Made by a program: the position numbers and the translations under genes | Part shown: in pieces, positions 47,913 through 60,001 of the stretch | Layout: each line of letters starts with the position of its first letter | Numbering within the stretch: position 1 is the first letter of the stretch | The notes under the pieces: generated by a model | Told to the model about the DNA's origin: nothing | The model's database searches: none | What the model saw: the letters and a program-made list of their open reading frames with translations, nothing else | Assembly: GCA_021613535.1 (NCBI GenBank) | Contig: CP075497.1 | Location: forward strand, 9,672,001 to 9,736,000 | Source of the DNA: Adineta vaga | Lineage: Eukaryota > Rotifera | Reading direction: 5' to 3' | DNA: 64,000 nt

Positions 47913-49660
47913 CGTACACTTTCATATACTAAAAAGAAAGCAATTGACAGTCTGGCACGCAATCTATGGACAAATAACATGATTGGTTTCTGTTGTCTCA
48001 TCAGCTGTTTTGTTTATTTCTTTTCATCTTCCATATTCTTTCTGTTCAATCATGTCATGATAAGATGAGATTCTTCTTAGTTAGAATAATTCAACTCACT
48101 ATTCCCCTATCGACAAAGTAAAATGATGTAATTGATTGATCTATACTTTTCTTTTCCAAAGGTTACAGTTATAAGACGCAAAACTATTATAGTCATTCGA
48201 TATATCAGAAATGCAATGTTCTTTATCAGAAGTAATATAAAACTATTGAAGGACAAATTTTACAACACTTGAACAAAGATATAGACCTTCAAGGTGATTC
48301 ATTTTCGACATTTTCATTCATTTTGTTTAGATAAGAATTTGTCTATGAATATTTTGTCGGACATCTATGACTATGAGGAGAACGAACTTTTTCTTTGATA
48401 TGCAAACTTTGCATTGATTTATATTTAAAGAAATTTCATTTCGAAAATCACTGATTGGAATGAATTTGTTTTGATGATTATTTTATTTTAGAAATTCTTT
48501 CTTTTCATTGATTTCGTCTTCGGGTGTATCAATCATTGATAGTCAAGTAAGTACTACTACTACTACTGTAAGACATATCAATATCAATTTATTCACGCGT
48601 ATGTGCTTTTTCATTGGAAAATGATTGCAGTTGCCGCCGCCGCCTAGATTATAAACGATTAATTGATTTGTTTTGTTCGTGTTATTTTTTCGGATCAACT
48701 CATCTTTCTACTCTTATCATCTATCTAATGTCATTCGGCATATAAAATACTTACTTCTCACCAATTATTTACTGTTCATTCGAAAGATAAATGAACAGGT
48801 TATGTGTATATAAAGATAGAAGGAAAACGAGAGACAGAGATTTTTCTAGTAGATCAAATGATCTCTCATCATGATATTGTAGAATTAGTAATCATCAATA
48901 CGAACATATTGTTATCTTTCATTTGATATCTAATGATGCCTTATGTTAGAAAGAATGAGAGATGAAAATTCATCAACTAACTATGCTCTTGACAATGATC
49001 TGATTGACAATGCAATTTTCTCCGACGACAGCATACGAACAGAAATTTAGATAGACAGACATAGCATATGTATATATGTGACGAACTTGACAGCTGAGAG
49101 TAAATCACGGTCAGACTGACAGCAACAGATTCTTTATCTCAATGGGGAAGCTCTCACACTTGTTGGCTCATTCAAATTTTACCATCTGCATGTCCTTATG
49201 TATACTGTTCAAGATAGAAATTTATTCATTGATATCATGCCGTGATGATGATTGAATTGCAGCTCATTTGAGCTTTTTCTTCAGCAAATTCATTTACTCA
49301 CGGCAGGAAGATTCTTATTCAGGTGTAGAGTTTATCATTATCAACAATCAGTTGATACATACATATATATATATATGTATAAATGTATATGTATACATAT
49401 GTATATATAAAGATACGCCTAAAAGTGTTTCATATTCTTCTATTCTCTTCGCTATAGATTTTTCTTTTTTATTGCTCTCTTTCTCTTTTTCTCTGCGTTT
49501 CTTTTCTCTCTTCTCTCTTCTTTCTCTCTCTCTCTCTTTGCTTTCGCGGTTTGTTCGTTAATATATAGCCAAAAAGAAAAGGCAAACGAAGTGTATACGA
49601 GCAACGCAATGAAGGTGTAAAGTCAAAAATTAGTTGTTCATACATTCACCTAAGTTAATA
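47913..49660. other. Intergenic with simple repeats
   Basis: About 1.7 kb: a TAC run at 48549-48565, TATA/TATG clusters at 49361-49410 and a CT-rich tract at about 49480-49540. The CT tract and (TA)n cluster lie within 300 bases of the next start and may be promoter elements. The frame at 49268-49561 reads through these repeats and is not credible. Confidence 0.5.
49497..49540. repeat. Pyrimidine (CT-rich) tract upstream of the Notum-like gene
   Basis: Almost pure C/T with CTCTCTCT cores, 120-165 bases before the ATG. It mirrors the GA tracts found elsewhere in the window. Confidence 0.75.
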
Positions 49661-50911
49661 ATGACATCGTCAGTGTCATCATCACCTTTATCTTATTCTC
49701 CAACTTCAAGTCCTGAATTGATCAAAACGCGATCTCATCATAAATCTTATCATGTTGAAATCGGACTTATTATTCTTTTTCTTTGTTTAACAATTCCAAG
49801 TTTATTATTTCTTACACTTATCTATCGACGACAAACAACATATGTTCCCAGTACAACTACACAATCACCGCCATCATTATCTCCAATATCGATATCAGAT
49901 TCTCCTTTTTTTAAATTTGCATTCAATAGAAATTTCTATCGTAAATCATTAATTAATTATCCACAAGCACGTTGTATGGATGATAGTATCGCTTCATATT
50001 ATATTCGTTTATCAACAACAACAAATAATTCACGTTGGTTAATCTATTTCGATGGTGGTTGGTTTTGTTATTCGAAAGAATCATGTTATTTTCGTCGACT
50101 CTATTCACCTAATTTAATCACATCGAATAATTTTGATGAGAAAAAATCTTTAATAGGAATTTTTTCTTCATTAAAAGAATATAATCTTATTTATGTACCC
50201 TATTGTTCATCTGATCTTTGGTCAGGTTCATCAAATCAAAGTCATGCACATGGTTCGGATATATTTCATGCAATATTTGACGATTTAAAATCAGATAAAC
50301 ATTTTCAAAAAGCTCAACAAATTATTTTCACAGGTTTTTCCGCCGGTGGTCTTGGACTTCTATTAAATTTACCTAATTTATTAAAAACATTTTCTTCAAC
50401 TATTGATCTTCGTGTTATTATTGATTCCGGTTGGTTCATTGATTATCCAGGTAGTATTAATGGCATATCAAAAATAAATGAAGGAATGATCTATTGGAAT
50501 ACACAAATTCCTTCATCATGTCAATTAAAACCACAATATCGATGTTTCTTAGGAAGTGAAGCAATACGTTTCTTTCCATCCCATGTTCGAATATTAATTA
50601 TTCAATCTTTATTTGATCAAACTCAATTGCATTTAGATGAAGTTAATCTTCATACAAATGATTTTTCTCTTAAACTTCTCGAAAATCTTCGTCAATCCAA
50701 TGAACATGTCTCGATCTTTGCACCGGCATGTTCACTACATGGTTTTCTCTTTCGTTCATTATGGTCACAATTTGATATAAAACAACGAACACTTGCTTCT
50801 GTTCTTAATGTATGGTTAAGAAGGAAGAAAAGAACTCGACTACGACTAATTGATCATCATTTTGATTCAAGTTTTTGTCCACAAAGAGAAAATGATGATG
50901 AGCTTTACTAA
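49661..50911 (+). CDS. Notum / pectin-acetylesterase-like hydrolase with N-terminal membrane anchor
   Basis: Single-exon gene of 416 residues; 49661 is the first ATG in frame. Residues 33-55 form a TM helix (EIGLIILFLCLTIPSLLFLT) after a hydrophilic Ser-rich N-terminus, so type II topology is likely. The alpha/beta-hydrolase part begins near 85: ARCMDDSIASYYIR, WLIYFDGGWFCYSKESC (oxyanion strand), YVPYCSSDLWSGSS, then the nucleophile elbow FTGFSAGGLGLLLNLPN with Ser227. Asp319 in IIQSLFDQTQ and His360 in APACSLHGF complete the triad. This layout is that of Notum/pectin acetylesterase; Notum removes palmitoleate from Wnt. Typical Notum is secreted with a signal peptide, so the anchor is odd, and so is the lack of introns among intron-rich neighbours. 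Substrate not proven. Confidence 0.85.
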   Translation: MTSSVSSSPLSYSPTSSPELIKTRSHHKSYHVEIGLIILFLCLTIPSLLFLTLIYRRQTTYVPSTTTQSPPSLSPISISDSPFFKFAFNRNFYRKSLINYPQARCMDDSIASYYIRLSTTTNNSRWLIYFDGGWFCYSKESCYFRRLYSPNLITSNNFDEKKSLIGIFSSLKEYNLIYVPYCSSDLWSGSSNQSHAHGSDIFHAIFDDLKSDKHFQKAQQIIFTGFSAGGLGLLLNLPNLLKTFSSTIDLRVIIDSGWFIDYPGSINGISKINEGMIYWNTQIPSSCQLKPQYRCFLGSEAIRFFPSHVRILIIQSLFDQTQLHLDEVNLHTNDFSLKLLENLRQSNEHVSIFAPACSLHGFLFRSLWSQFDIKQRTLASVLNVWLRRKKRTRLRLIDHHFDSSFCPQRENDDELY

Positions 50912-53094
50912 TCTTTTCACATTCATCTTTGATGTTTATTATCTGTCTAAGCATTTTGTTTTTGCTTTCTTGTGTGCTCATTCTTTTCTTTTCTGTTTTT
51001 GTGTATTTCTTCGTAAAATGAATATAATGAGAAAGAACAGTATTTGAAATGAAATAATTGTTTGTTTAACACGTCAACACATTCCCACTTGAAATAGACA
51101 TTTTCATAAGCGATCAGCATGTTATTTGAAAAAGCATTCGTTTATTCTTTTGTGTTAATCTGATGCCGCTTTTAGTCACCAATTTAAAAAAGAACGCTAC
51201 TTTTAAAACGATTAAGTCGCGTGTGTATCCGTCATATGGGCGCAGGAGAAGAGAAGAGAAGAAGATTAGGTTACCCGGAGAGTTATACATGGATATTACA
51301 ATGAAAAAGAATCAAAACGTCGTCAATCGAATAAGAGGGTTGTTATTCTTTTGATAGAAGTAGTGGCGACGGCGGCAACAAACGATTGCGATAAGAAAAT
51401 TAATTGAAACTGTTTGTACAAAAGGAATTACATCATGAATGAAATTGTCTTCACTACCTGACAAGAATATCACACAATCATCATTAGTAAATCGTTGTCT
51501 GTTAAGACAGAAAGAGAAAGAGAGAGAGAGAGTAAGATTATGATCATTAGTATAAATGAGAGTCCAAGTACACGCTCGAGAATTACGCAATAAGATCATC
51601 TTATGTTATATTCATTCATTCATACATTTCTTTCCTTGTCTATTTTTTAACTCACTCTTTTTATCCCTATTAACGATACGATGGCAATGATGAAACATCG
51701 TATATGTAAGAAAAAAAAACGCGAAGACAGGATAAGATAGACAGTAGGGGTGCAAAATGATTATCTCACACGTTTTTTTTTTCTGTAAACATCTATCGTC
51801 ATGGGATAGAACTATTGTCGATCAATATACATCTATGAATCAATGTCATGTAAGAGATGCTTACAATGACAAATATGATTGACAGCAAACAGAGTAGAAC
51901 ATGAAACGTCCAACTGAGCATCTTGCTGATGCTCATTTATCTATACACATTTATTGAATAAGATTGTTAAAACAGCTTTTTTTTCTTCTTCTTCTTTTTA
52001 CATTGTTGTTTAGTGTCTATTTGCCTAGTGTTAACATCGAGAAAAAAAACAATATGAACTTGGAATTTCGTTACTTCATATTTGAAAGGAAGCCATCGAA
52101 AAGCATTAGATGCCGGATATTGATCTCGTCAGTGTCAAGTAACGATATACACGATGTGAAAATATGTTTATACCTATATGTATATGTATTGACAAAAAGT
52201 GTGAGCGTGTCGTTTTCACACATAGAGAAACTCATCAAGATTCTTAGTTACACACATCTTCATCTTTTTCGAGTATGTGTGCGATGAGCATACATACAAT
52301 CATACTTGTATGTATACATACAAATCTCTATGGAATGGATTTAAAACCGAACAACGTAGTACATGAGGGAATTTTAGAAGATAGTGATCTTCCGGCATAT
52401 GCTCGTAACAAAAGAATAATATCGGAAATAAAACTTGTCAGGATAGATGATGATAATGATGAATGCTTTTAGGATAGACATAGAGAGAAGAATAGTGCCG
52501 CTTATGTATGTATATATTACTGTTTGATGGCTACTATTGACATTGAGAAGAAAACATCTTAGATATAACAACATAAAAATCTAAAAATACAACTAAAAGT
52601 ATATCTCATTGTAACAGCTTGAATCCATTAACGCATTTATACTCAAGAGAATTTTTAAGAAAGAAAAGACTCTTGTATTACTTAATGTGTGTGTGTGTGT
52701 AGATCCCTTTCTCAATATATAAATATAGATATACACGTAGAAATTGAGTGTCTCGTCTAGTCTTGTCATGAGATGTGTACAATAGACGTGCATGATGTTT
52801 TATGGTACATGATTGGATCGAGTGGACAGATAAGATTGTCTTATAACAAAAGATTGTTCTTTCGATTTCATATATATATATAGACATCCTTGATAGATAT
52901 TAATTTGTTCGTTTTCAATTGACAGTAACACAAAAAAGAAAAGATTCATTTTCTACTCTGTAATTCGAGTTGATGAGAGAAAATGTTGAACAATGTGATC
53001 AAATTAGAAATGTGATGACAGGTCACACTCAATTCTCATGTTCAACCCATTTAATTGTAGAGTTTAAACGACCAAATACAAAGAAACAACAGCG
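50912..53094. other. Intergenic with microsatellites
   Basis: About 2.2 kb. GA-rich at 51241-51270 and 51510-51531, TG run at 52686-52700, TATATA at 52872-52882. A 45-codon frame at 52335-52472 (MDLKPNNVVHEGILEDSDLP onward) has coding-like composition but no support. Confidence 0.45.
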
Positions 53095-54414
53095 ATGTAT
53101 ACATTCAATTTAGTATCACTCGATTCAGCGCTGAACAACAAAAGTAATATCGGGATTGATCTACCGAATAAATTGAATATTGAACAATGTTCAATCAAAG
53201 AATTAAAAGTACAAATTGCTCAAATACTTTCATCACCAGATCAATCATTTGGTATGAGACGAAAGATGTTTATTACCGAGAAAAAAAATTCAATTTTCTT
53301 CTAATATAGATGTCTATTGTCAAGGTGTGCAATTGGCTGAAGAGGATAAAAATCTAAATGATTATGAAATTGAACAAGATGATAATCTTGTCATTGTACC
53401 AAAAATGAAATTACCAAATGAATCAGCTATGGAAACATCAGCTGGTAAAGAATACATCTATTTTTAGAAGAACAATATTGTATTGTTTGAATAAATAGGA
53501 TTACCAGGCAAAAGTGAATTAAATCAAAGTTCCAATACAATTGAAATATCTGCAACACCAAATGAATTTAATCGTGTAAGTACAGAGAAGAAATACGTAT
53601 TCAATCATTCTTTTCTTTTAATAATTAATTAGTTGTATTGGTTAATGAAAACACCAGAATTCTGGCGAAAAATTACTCAAGCATTACCTGAATTGTTATT
53701 TGATTCCAGTGCCATAGGTATTGTAGAGGAAACTCAGTTCATCATCTTAAAACTTCTTCATTTAGGTTTATGTGAAGATTCTGTACTCTTCTGTTTAAAT
53801 CATAATATTAAATATCTTACAGAGATTGTACAAGAGAATCCATTATTGTATAAAGTCATTGCTCAAGTTATTAAAGAATGGACATCAACGAGTAATACAA
53901 CTAATCCCAATGATATTCAATTATCACCTGGTAAATCTTGAGAAGAGAAACACTTTTTTTTTAGAATAATCTATTATTTGTTTTTCTAGCTGCTTACTTT
54001 TTGAATGGTAGTCCACATTTAATCGAACCAGCTGCACCACGTCAACCAGCATTCAATGTTATGCCTCGACGTATAACCAACGAAGATTTTTATCGTGCAC
54101 TTGAACAAACAAATCGATCATCGACAACTTCTCGTTCATCCAATCTTCCATCTCAACAAACACAAAGAACGCCATCAAATCGTCGAAATCTTATTAGTAT
54201 GGATCAATTGAGAAGTGTTTTACAACGAACTTCAACAAATCCATCAACACCAACAACATCTATGGAAAATACGGCAAGTGGTGAACCTGCTAATGCACAA
54301 GCACTTCTTGATCAAATGCGTGGTATGGGTTTAACTGACGAAGTAGCTAATCGACAAGCGCTCGAAGCAACTGGTTGGGACTTAAAAGCTGCTCTTGACT
54401 TGTTACTTGGATAA
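53095..54414 (+). CDS. UBL7: UBL-UBA protein of the UBL7 type
   Basis: Five or more exons from ATG 53095. The N-terminal ubiquitin-like fold reads LNIEQCSIKELKVQIAQILS then VYCQGVQLAEEDKNLNDYEI and DNLVIVPKM. A middle helical domain (YWLMKTPEFWRKITQALPEL, ETQFIILKLLHLGL, NPLLYKVIAQVIKEW) is followed by a Ser/Thr/Gln-rich linker containing ITNEDFYRALEQ. The C-terminal UBA is LLDQMRGMGLTDEVANRQAL with ATGWDLKAALDLLLG. The order UBL, helical domain, ITxxxxxxAL, UBA and the terminal ALD/ELLxG match UBL7 rather than ubiquilin, which has STI1 repeats. Such proteins bind ubiquitin chains and the proteasome. About 370 residues, near human UBL7 (380). AATAAA at about 54424. Confidence 0.82.
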
Positions 54415-54953
54415 GGTTTTAAAATAAAATATAATCTAGAATCTGAAGAAAAATGCTTAAAATACACTTATAAATATTGAAACAAGAATTAACTCCTATG
54501 AAAAATATTTTCATTCTATTGATATAGTAGAATTAAACGTTAATGTATTATGTATTGATGTTTGTACACCATATGTTTCATAATATTGATACGGTTACTA
54601 TCTTAAAAAACAGAACGTATCCACTGTTTTAAATGATTTCTCAGCTTGGTAAGATCGACATGGGCTTAAACAGCATATTCATGTAGTATCTGACAGTGAA
54701 ATCGTTTGTAAAGCATCATCCTCTAGAAACAAGCTGCTAGTACCAACGACACTTTTGCAACTAATAGATGATCATTATCTGTTGATAAGGACAGTTTCAT
54801 TTTATGAATAAATCAATTGTAGATAGAAACTAGTAAAATATCTGATGCTGCATCGTGTACTGTTTAATCTATTGACAAAATCTTATTGGTTAAAGAAGCT
54901 TGTGAGACTGAGTGTTAAGCAAAATCCACAGAATATTTAAGCTCTCTTAATAT
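54415..54953. other. Intergenic, possible extension of decayed gene
   Basis: On the minus strand near 54655-54760 a stretch reads VGTSSLFLEDDALQTISLSD before a stop. It looks coding-like and may belong to the remnant at 54954-55388. Confidence 0.3.
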
Positions 54954-55388
54954 CTACGACCATTGTTCATGGAAGAAAATGTTTGTTAGAGTTAATGTGG
55001 AACAAAATTCACGTATTTCTTTAGCAAACAATTCCCATTCTTTTTGTCCCTTTTCTAATATCACCACAATAAGTACAGGGGGGTTTCCTCGAATACGTGG
55101 TGAAAGAAAACAATATTCCACCAGAGTTAAATTCAAATAACAACATCTAGCATTTAAGAGATATTTTACTGAAGGAAGAGTAACTTTGTTAGGATTAATA
55201 TTGATTTATAATGCTGAAATGTTGATTGTATAAAAAGTCTCCAAGAACTCAATAGTAAAAAGAGAGGATGATAAATTCTTTTCTTTGATTAATGACGACT
55301 TATAAGTAGTATCAAACAGATTTTGTAATTTTTCATCAACAATTGTTATCTCTGAAAAACATTTTTGCGCGAAATAACTTCTGATCAA
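54954..55388 (-). pseudogene. Decayed minus-strand coding remnant, one internal stop
   Basis: One frame reads from about 55388 (AQKCFSEITIVDEKLQNLFD, SSLFTIEFLETFYTINISAL), meets TAA at 55206-55208, then continues in the same frame with NPNKVTLPSVKYLLNARCCY, LTLVEYCFLSPRIRGNPPVL and KGQKEWELFAKEIREFCSTL to TAG at 54954-54956. The 145-codon frame with balanced amino-acid use and a single stop is unlike random AT-rich DNA. There is no clear start or splice structure, and the family is not recognised. It could also be a real gene with an exon break at the TAA that I did not find. Confidence 0.4.
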
Positions 55389-55407
55389 GAAATCTCTCTA
55401 TCAGATC

Positions 55408-56486
55408 ATGCACTTACATTTTAATTCTAGTATTCTTGATTACATTCATCTTACACCACCAAGTTGGTCAATCACTACAACTACTATGAAACTCTGTGCG
55501 ATTCTATTTTCATTACTTGATTTTGATAAAACTAATCGTTTAGAAGAATATCATATTCATGCTTTACTTATTTATTTAACAAATATAAAGAAAAATGAAA
55601 CATCAACTCTTTTCTATAAACTAGGTATGTATGTATTACATATACAGTTCACGTTTGAATCTTTTTTCTCTCTTATAAAGATCTTGATCGATCAGGTGCA
55701 ATGGAATTAGAAGAATTCTTTCTTTTAATTACTCTATTAATCGCAAATAAAGTAAAACTGAATACATTATTCGAGTTACTTTGTTTTGTAGTAGAACATC
55801 TTGTTATAGGATAAGAAAGAAAAAGAATTTATGCATGCACATTCAAAAACTGTCTTTGAATTACTTGATGATGATAGTTCAGGATCGATTACTGTTGAAG
55901 AATTTCAACGACTTGGCTTTCTTTTCAATCTTGATAACCGAGAAATTCGTGTTATTTTCAAAGATTTTGATATTAGTGGTGATGATGCACTTGATTATTC
56001 TGAATTTCGTATGTTTACGTTAGCTTGCATTAATAAACAAAAATCAATGAAAAAGAAACGTTTTAAAATCTTATTACAACGTCGTTTTACTTTTCTAGCA
56101 AAACAACGACATTCAATTCTTAAATATATTAATAAAACAATCAATGAATGTGTTCCGTAAGTTTCACAGGAACATCATAGTTTGAAAAACTGATTCGTTT
56201 TCTTTGCAGAGGTTTAAATGTTTATGATGAAGATGATCCTTTTCCTCGTGTGACTTTTCCAACAGATATAATTCTTCCTTGTCAACAATCGATTATTTAT
56301 CATCATCCATTACTCGTGCCAACTTCTATTGGTACTGATTCGTTATTAATTAAAAAATCGACTTATGATCAAGAAATCTTGTCTGATATATTTGATTATA
56401 TACAAATCCCACAAACAAATGATTCTCAATCAACAAAATCACAATCATTCAGTCAAAGTTATTATTCATCATCAAGTATCTTTTAA
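55408..56486 (+). CDS. EFCAB9: EFCAB9-like EF-hand calcium sensor
   Basis: Four exons: from 55408 (start uncertain, a later ATG at about 55486 begins MKLCAILFSLLDFDKTN), 55681-55749, about 55811-56158 and 56211-56486. Four EF-hand-like units: LLDFDKTNRLEEYHIHAL, KLDLDRSGAMELEEFFLL, LLDDDSSGSITVEEFQRL and DFDISGDDALDYSEFRMF. The second to fourth keep the acidic positions of a Ca2+ loop. The block EFMHAHSKTVFELL and the ending FRMFTLACINK match EFCAB9, which with CATSPERZ tunes the sperm CatSper channel to Ca2+ and pH. A basic stretch (KKKRFKILLQRRFTF) and a C-terminal extension of about 90 residues (LNVYDEDDPFPRVTFP) go beyond the usual 197. Converges on the CFAP119-like gene; stops are 26 bases apart. 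Confidence 0.68.
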
Positions 56487-56511
56487 TATTGGCTGATGGA
56501 ATTATTGTTTT

Positions 56512-57629
56512 TTATTTTGGTGTTCGTGGTTTGGATGATCTTGAACTACTAGATTTAATTCGTCTTTGTTTTTCTGTTTTTATTGATGGTTCTTCAGTTG
56601 TATTTTCAATTTTACGAAGTTCTTCTTTCATATAAGCTTGAATCAATTTACGAACTTCTACTAGATCAGGATTTTCTTCATTTTCTAAAAGAAAATATTA
56701 GTCAAATATAGTCTCTTCATTAAAATTACCTGATTTTTGTTCTTGAACTGCATCAGTATTCTCTGTTTCTGCTGGTCCATCAATGGTATTTTCTTCTCCT
56801 TTTTGAGTCATTCCTTCATAGGTAAAGTTTAAATTAAAGTCAATCTAAAACAGAGAGTAAATATTACTTGATTATTCTTCTGCATAAAGTTTAACTTACA
56901 TATGGCGTGAAAATATATTTGTACATTTTGATATGACGAAAATAAGTATCAATTACATAGTCCATAATTTTTTTAGCTAAATCTGGTGTAAATATTCTTA
57001 AGTTATGTGGTGGTCTCTACAAAAAATAGCTAGATAAAATTGATGATTAAATCCTGAAAACTGATTCCTACGAATAAGGAATGTTTTGAAATTAATGCTT
57101 TGAAATATTGATATGTTTCTTCCATATTTGCATAAGGTGTTCCTAAATTTAGTAAGAGAGTGAAAGATAATGTGATCATATTTGTGAAGTGACTTACGAT
57201 TTGATAAATCATGAACACGTTTTAAAATACTGAGAAATGATGAGATCTGTTCATGATTAAACTCATTTGTACGAGCAAATTTCAATGCATAATAAAAAAG
57301 ATCACATAAGATTATCGTACGTTTAGTATTTCGTTTAAATTCGAAAATTTTGATAAAAAATCTAAAACGAAAATTCAATTATTTGATCGATTTGATTTTC
57401 AAGATAATCATATCATACTCATTTATACTCTCCGGATCATGTAATGCTTCTAATTTTCTCGTTTGTTCACGAGAAAAATCCGTCCTACAAATACAATACA
57501 TATAAATGAAGTCATCTAAGAAGGATATTTTTTGTTACCAAGTAACAATGACTGCTTTTGGAGTTGGTAGATTCTAAAATCAGAAAGAAACTAACTTGCG
57601 TGTTCATATTCTAATCAACTTACATGCAT
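56512..57629 (-). CDS. CFAP119: CFAP119/CCDC189-like cilium and flagellum protein
   Basis: Seven or eight exons from ATG 57629 (MH|NLPTPKAVIVTWTDFSREQ) to TAA 56512-56514, all joins in phase. Pieces: ALHDPESINEFFIKIF; NTKRTIILCDLFYYALKFAR; NEFNHEQISSFLSILKRVHD; TPYANMEETYQYFKALISKH; RPPHNLRIFTPDLAKKIMDY; VIDTYFRHIKMYKYIFTPYI; then an acidic segment and a basic Ser-rich tail (KSSSSRSSKPRTPK). The run from 'TPxxNMEExxxYFKxL' through 'RPPxxxxxFxxxxxxxIxDYVxxTYFRHxKxYKY' recalls CFAP119 (CCDC189), an axonemal/radial-spoke associated protein needed for sperm flagella in mice. Human length about 350, here about 260. Family call from memory and moderate. Tail-to-tail with the EFCAB9-like gene, another flagellar candidate. 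Confidence 0.6.
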
Positions 57630-58324
57630 AATTTAAATCACGTTCCGTCGTTTATGTTAAAGAAAAGTAAACGACAGTTTTCAGAAATGTCTACCATTGA
57701 AAATGAACAACACATCCGTTGCTAAGGTTACAAACCGAGGGCGCCAGGAGAAATTATCCATGAAACAAAGTGCTATACTGCGTGCACTTTTTATTTATTT
57801 GTGTAACAGCATGTTTCAATCATAAAAATGTACGTTTTAAAATATTAAAAAGATACATTATCAAACTGTATATAAATCCGTATCTTATTCAACAAGGAAA
57901 AACGCATAAATTCAAAAAGAATATAGGAAAACAAAGGATAAATTCATGCATACTCAATCATACTGACAAAAGAATCTTTAATGACGCACGACTCTATGAT
58001 ATTTCATTTCTTGTTTTGGAAGATATTTGAAATGTCATTTTACTTATTTTAATTTGAAAACTAATTATACAGCCTATAAACATCTCTAATCATTGTTTCG
58101 AATGAAAAATTTCTTTCTTTCTCTTGTTTCTATTGTTTTCCTCACTATATAGTTTTCCATTCTTATGAACAGAGTAGAAAAAATGTTTAGAAGTTACTCG
58201 GGGCAACATCGTGAACAATATAAACGACAAAGAATAATATTAAATAAAACAGAATCATTCTTCATCGTATTTGAACAAGTAACAAAAGCATCAAAGAATA
58301 GTTTTTTATCATCAATAAAATCTC
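57630..58324. other. Divergent upstream region
   Basis: About 700 bases between the CFAP119-like and TRIM-like starts. The frame at 58165-58356 overlaps the TRIM start and is probably 5' UTR; the 57770-58030 frame looks random. No motif called. Confidence 0.45.
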
Positions 58325-59550
58325 ATGGATTCATTTGTTCAATGTTATTATTGTAATAAACTTTTGAATCATCCATTAGAACTATTATGTCGGCATTCAT
58401 TCTGTTCGAATTGTTTAACAAAAGAAGTTAAGAATGAAAAGATCATTTGTCCCATATGTAGTGTTGAACATACTGCACCGGGTGCATCTTTATCAACAGC
58501 AAAAGAAGATAAACTTACACCATATCTGATTGGTTTGAACAGGTTAATCACTTTTCTTTCATAATATTCGAAAAAATCTTGTTTTTATATTCATTTTCTG
58601 CAGTGGTGATCCATATTCGTCAATTACTGAGACATCTCCAGCAACCATTCATGCTGAATGTGCTGGATGTAAACAAATAACTGATTTACGTATATGTTTT
58701 CATTGTGATAAACCATTATGTACTAGTTGTCGAGCAATTCATTATGAATTACAACGAAAAGATGTTGATCATTCAATTCAGAGTTTATTAACTAAAACAA
58801 ATGAATTACTTGTTATAGCTCGTATGTATAATCTTATCTTTAAAGGATCGTAAGAGAAAAAGATTTTCACCTGTATATATTTATAGAATCATTGAATACG
58901 AGTCGAACGAATCGTATTCAAGAATATAAATTAATGAAAGATAAAGTGACAGCACATGCGAATGAATTGGTGAAAATATTACATGATGAAGAACAAACGC
59001 TTCAGAAAAAGATTGATGCAAGAATTCAATATGAAACTGAGTATGTATATAATGCATATTGATCTTAGAGTTTCTAGATGCTTTCAATTTAGACGAATTG
59101 CTACGACAGAACGTGAACAACAATATTTACAAAAGAATAAAACGACTTTAGATCAAGTTGTTGACAAATATCGAGAGTAAGTGATATTAAATGCATATAT
59201 TTAATCTTCTAGTTTCTGATTGTTTAGTGAAAAAAATCAAATGATTTTATTGAAAATGCATAAAGATTACTTAGATTTAGCACCAAATTGGAGAGGAAGA
59301 TTAGATATTTATGCAGGTCGAATCAATACAAAGAAAGAAGAAGTAAAAATACTCTATTTATCTCAAAGTTAAATCAAAATATTCGACTTTTTTCATTCTA
59401 TAGGAATTACATTTTCAGCCGACTCAACCTGGTAAAAACGATACTCTTGTTGGCAAACTAATCGATTCGAAAAATGTTACCCTTCATGCCGTAGCAGGTT
59501 CTAAACCTGTTACTACTCCAGCAGCTAGTCGTTCATGCAATATCATGTAA
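58325..59550 (+). CDS. TRIM-like RING, B-box, coiled-coil protein
   Basis: ATG 58325 opens a RING finger (CYYCNKLLNHPLELLCRHSF, CSNCLTK, IICPICS) near residues 7-45, the mark of an E3 ubiquitin ligase. After an intron comes a B-box-like zinc motif: CAGCKQITDLRICFHCDKPL, CTSCRAIHYELQ. Coiled-coil segments follow: YKLMKDKVTAHANELVKILH, EEQTLQKKIDARIQYE, EREQQYLQKNKTTLDQVVDK. The C-terminus (WRGRLDIYAGRINTKKEE, HFQPTQPGKNDTLVGKLIDS) carries no NHL, B30.2 or filamin domain, so it is a short TRIM. Six exons with small introns; stop TAA 59548-59550. Substrate unknown. Confidence 0.8.
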
Positions 59551-60001
59551 ATGTATATTTCCGAAAACATTAACTTTATTCATAATAATTAAACTATTTA
59601 TACTATCTCATTCGTTTTAATCTATCGACAAGATAGATATTTTATTAATTTTTTTTCAAAAGCAAAAAATAGACACACACACACACATACACATACACAT
59701 ATATAGATATAGATATATGTATCTCGGAATAACAAAAAAATGAACATCTATATCAAAAGCAAAAAAAGAGTTGTAAAATAATAGATCTCTTGTTTTGTTT
59801 TTTAGCAACTAAGATTTCTCTTTTTTTTTGGTTTTTTCTTTCTGTACAACAACGGTCCAAATTTTTTTATCTGATAGATAGAAACACACACAAAAGAAAA
59901 CAAAACATGAAGATGATATAATACTACACACCGAATGAAGAAAAAAAAGAAAGGTATACATAGGTTAATAACTAAATGTTCATTCTAGATAACTAGAAAC
60001 T
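59551..60001. other. Short gap with CA repeat between convergent genes
   Basis: About 450 bases holding a CA-rich run (59672-59700) followed by TATAGATATAG repeats, within the 3' flanks of both genes. No gene seen. Confidence 0.55.

Noticed and set aside
52335-52472. 45-codon frame MDLKPNNVVHEG... as a small gene
   Set aside because: Coding-like composition, but no splice context or known family and it sits among microsatellites.
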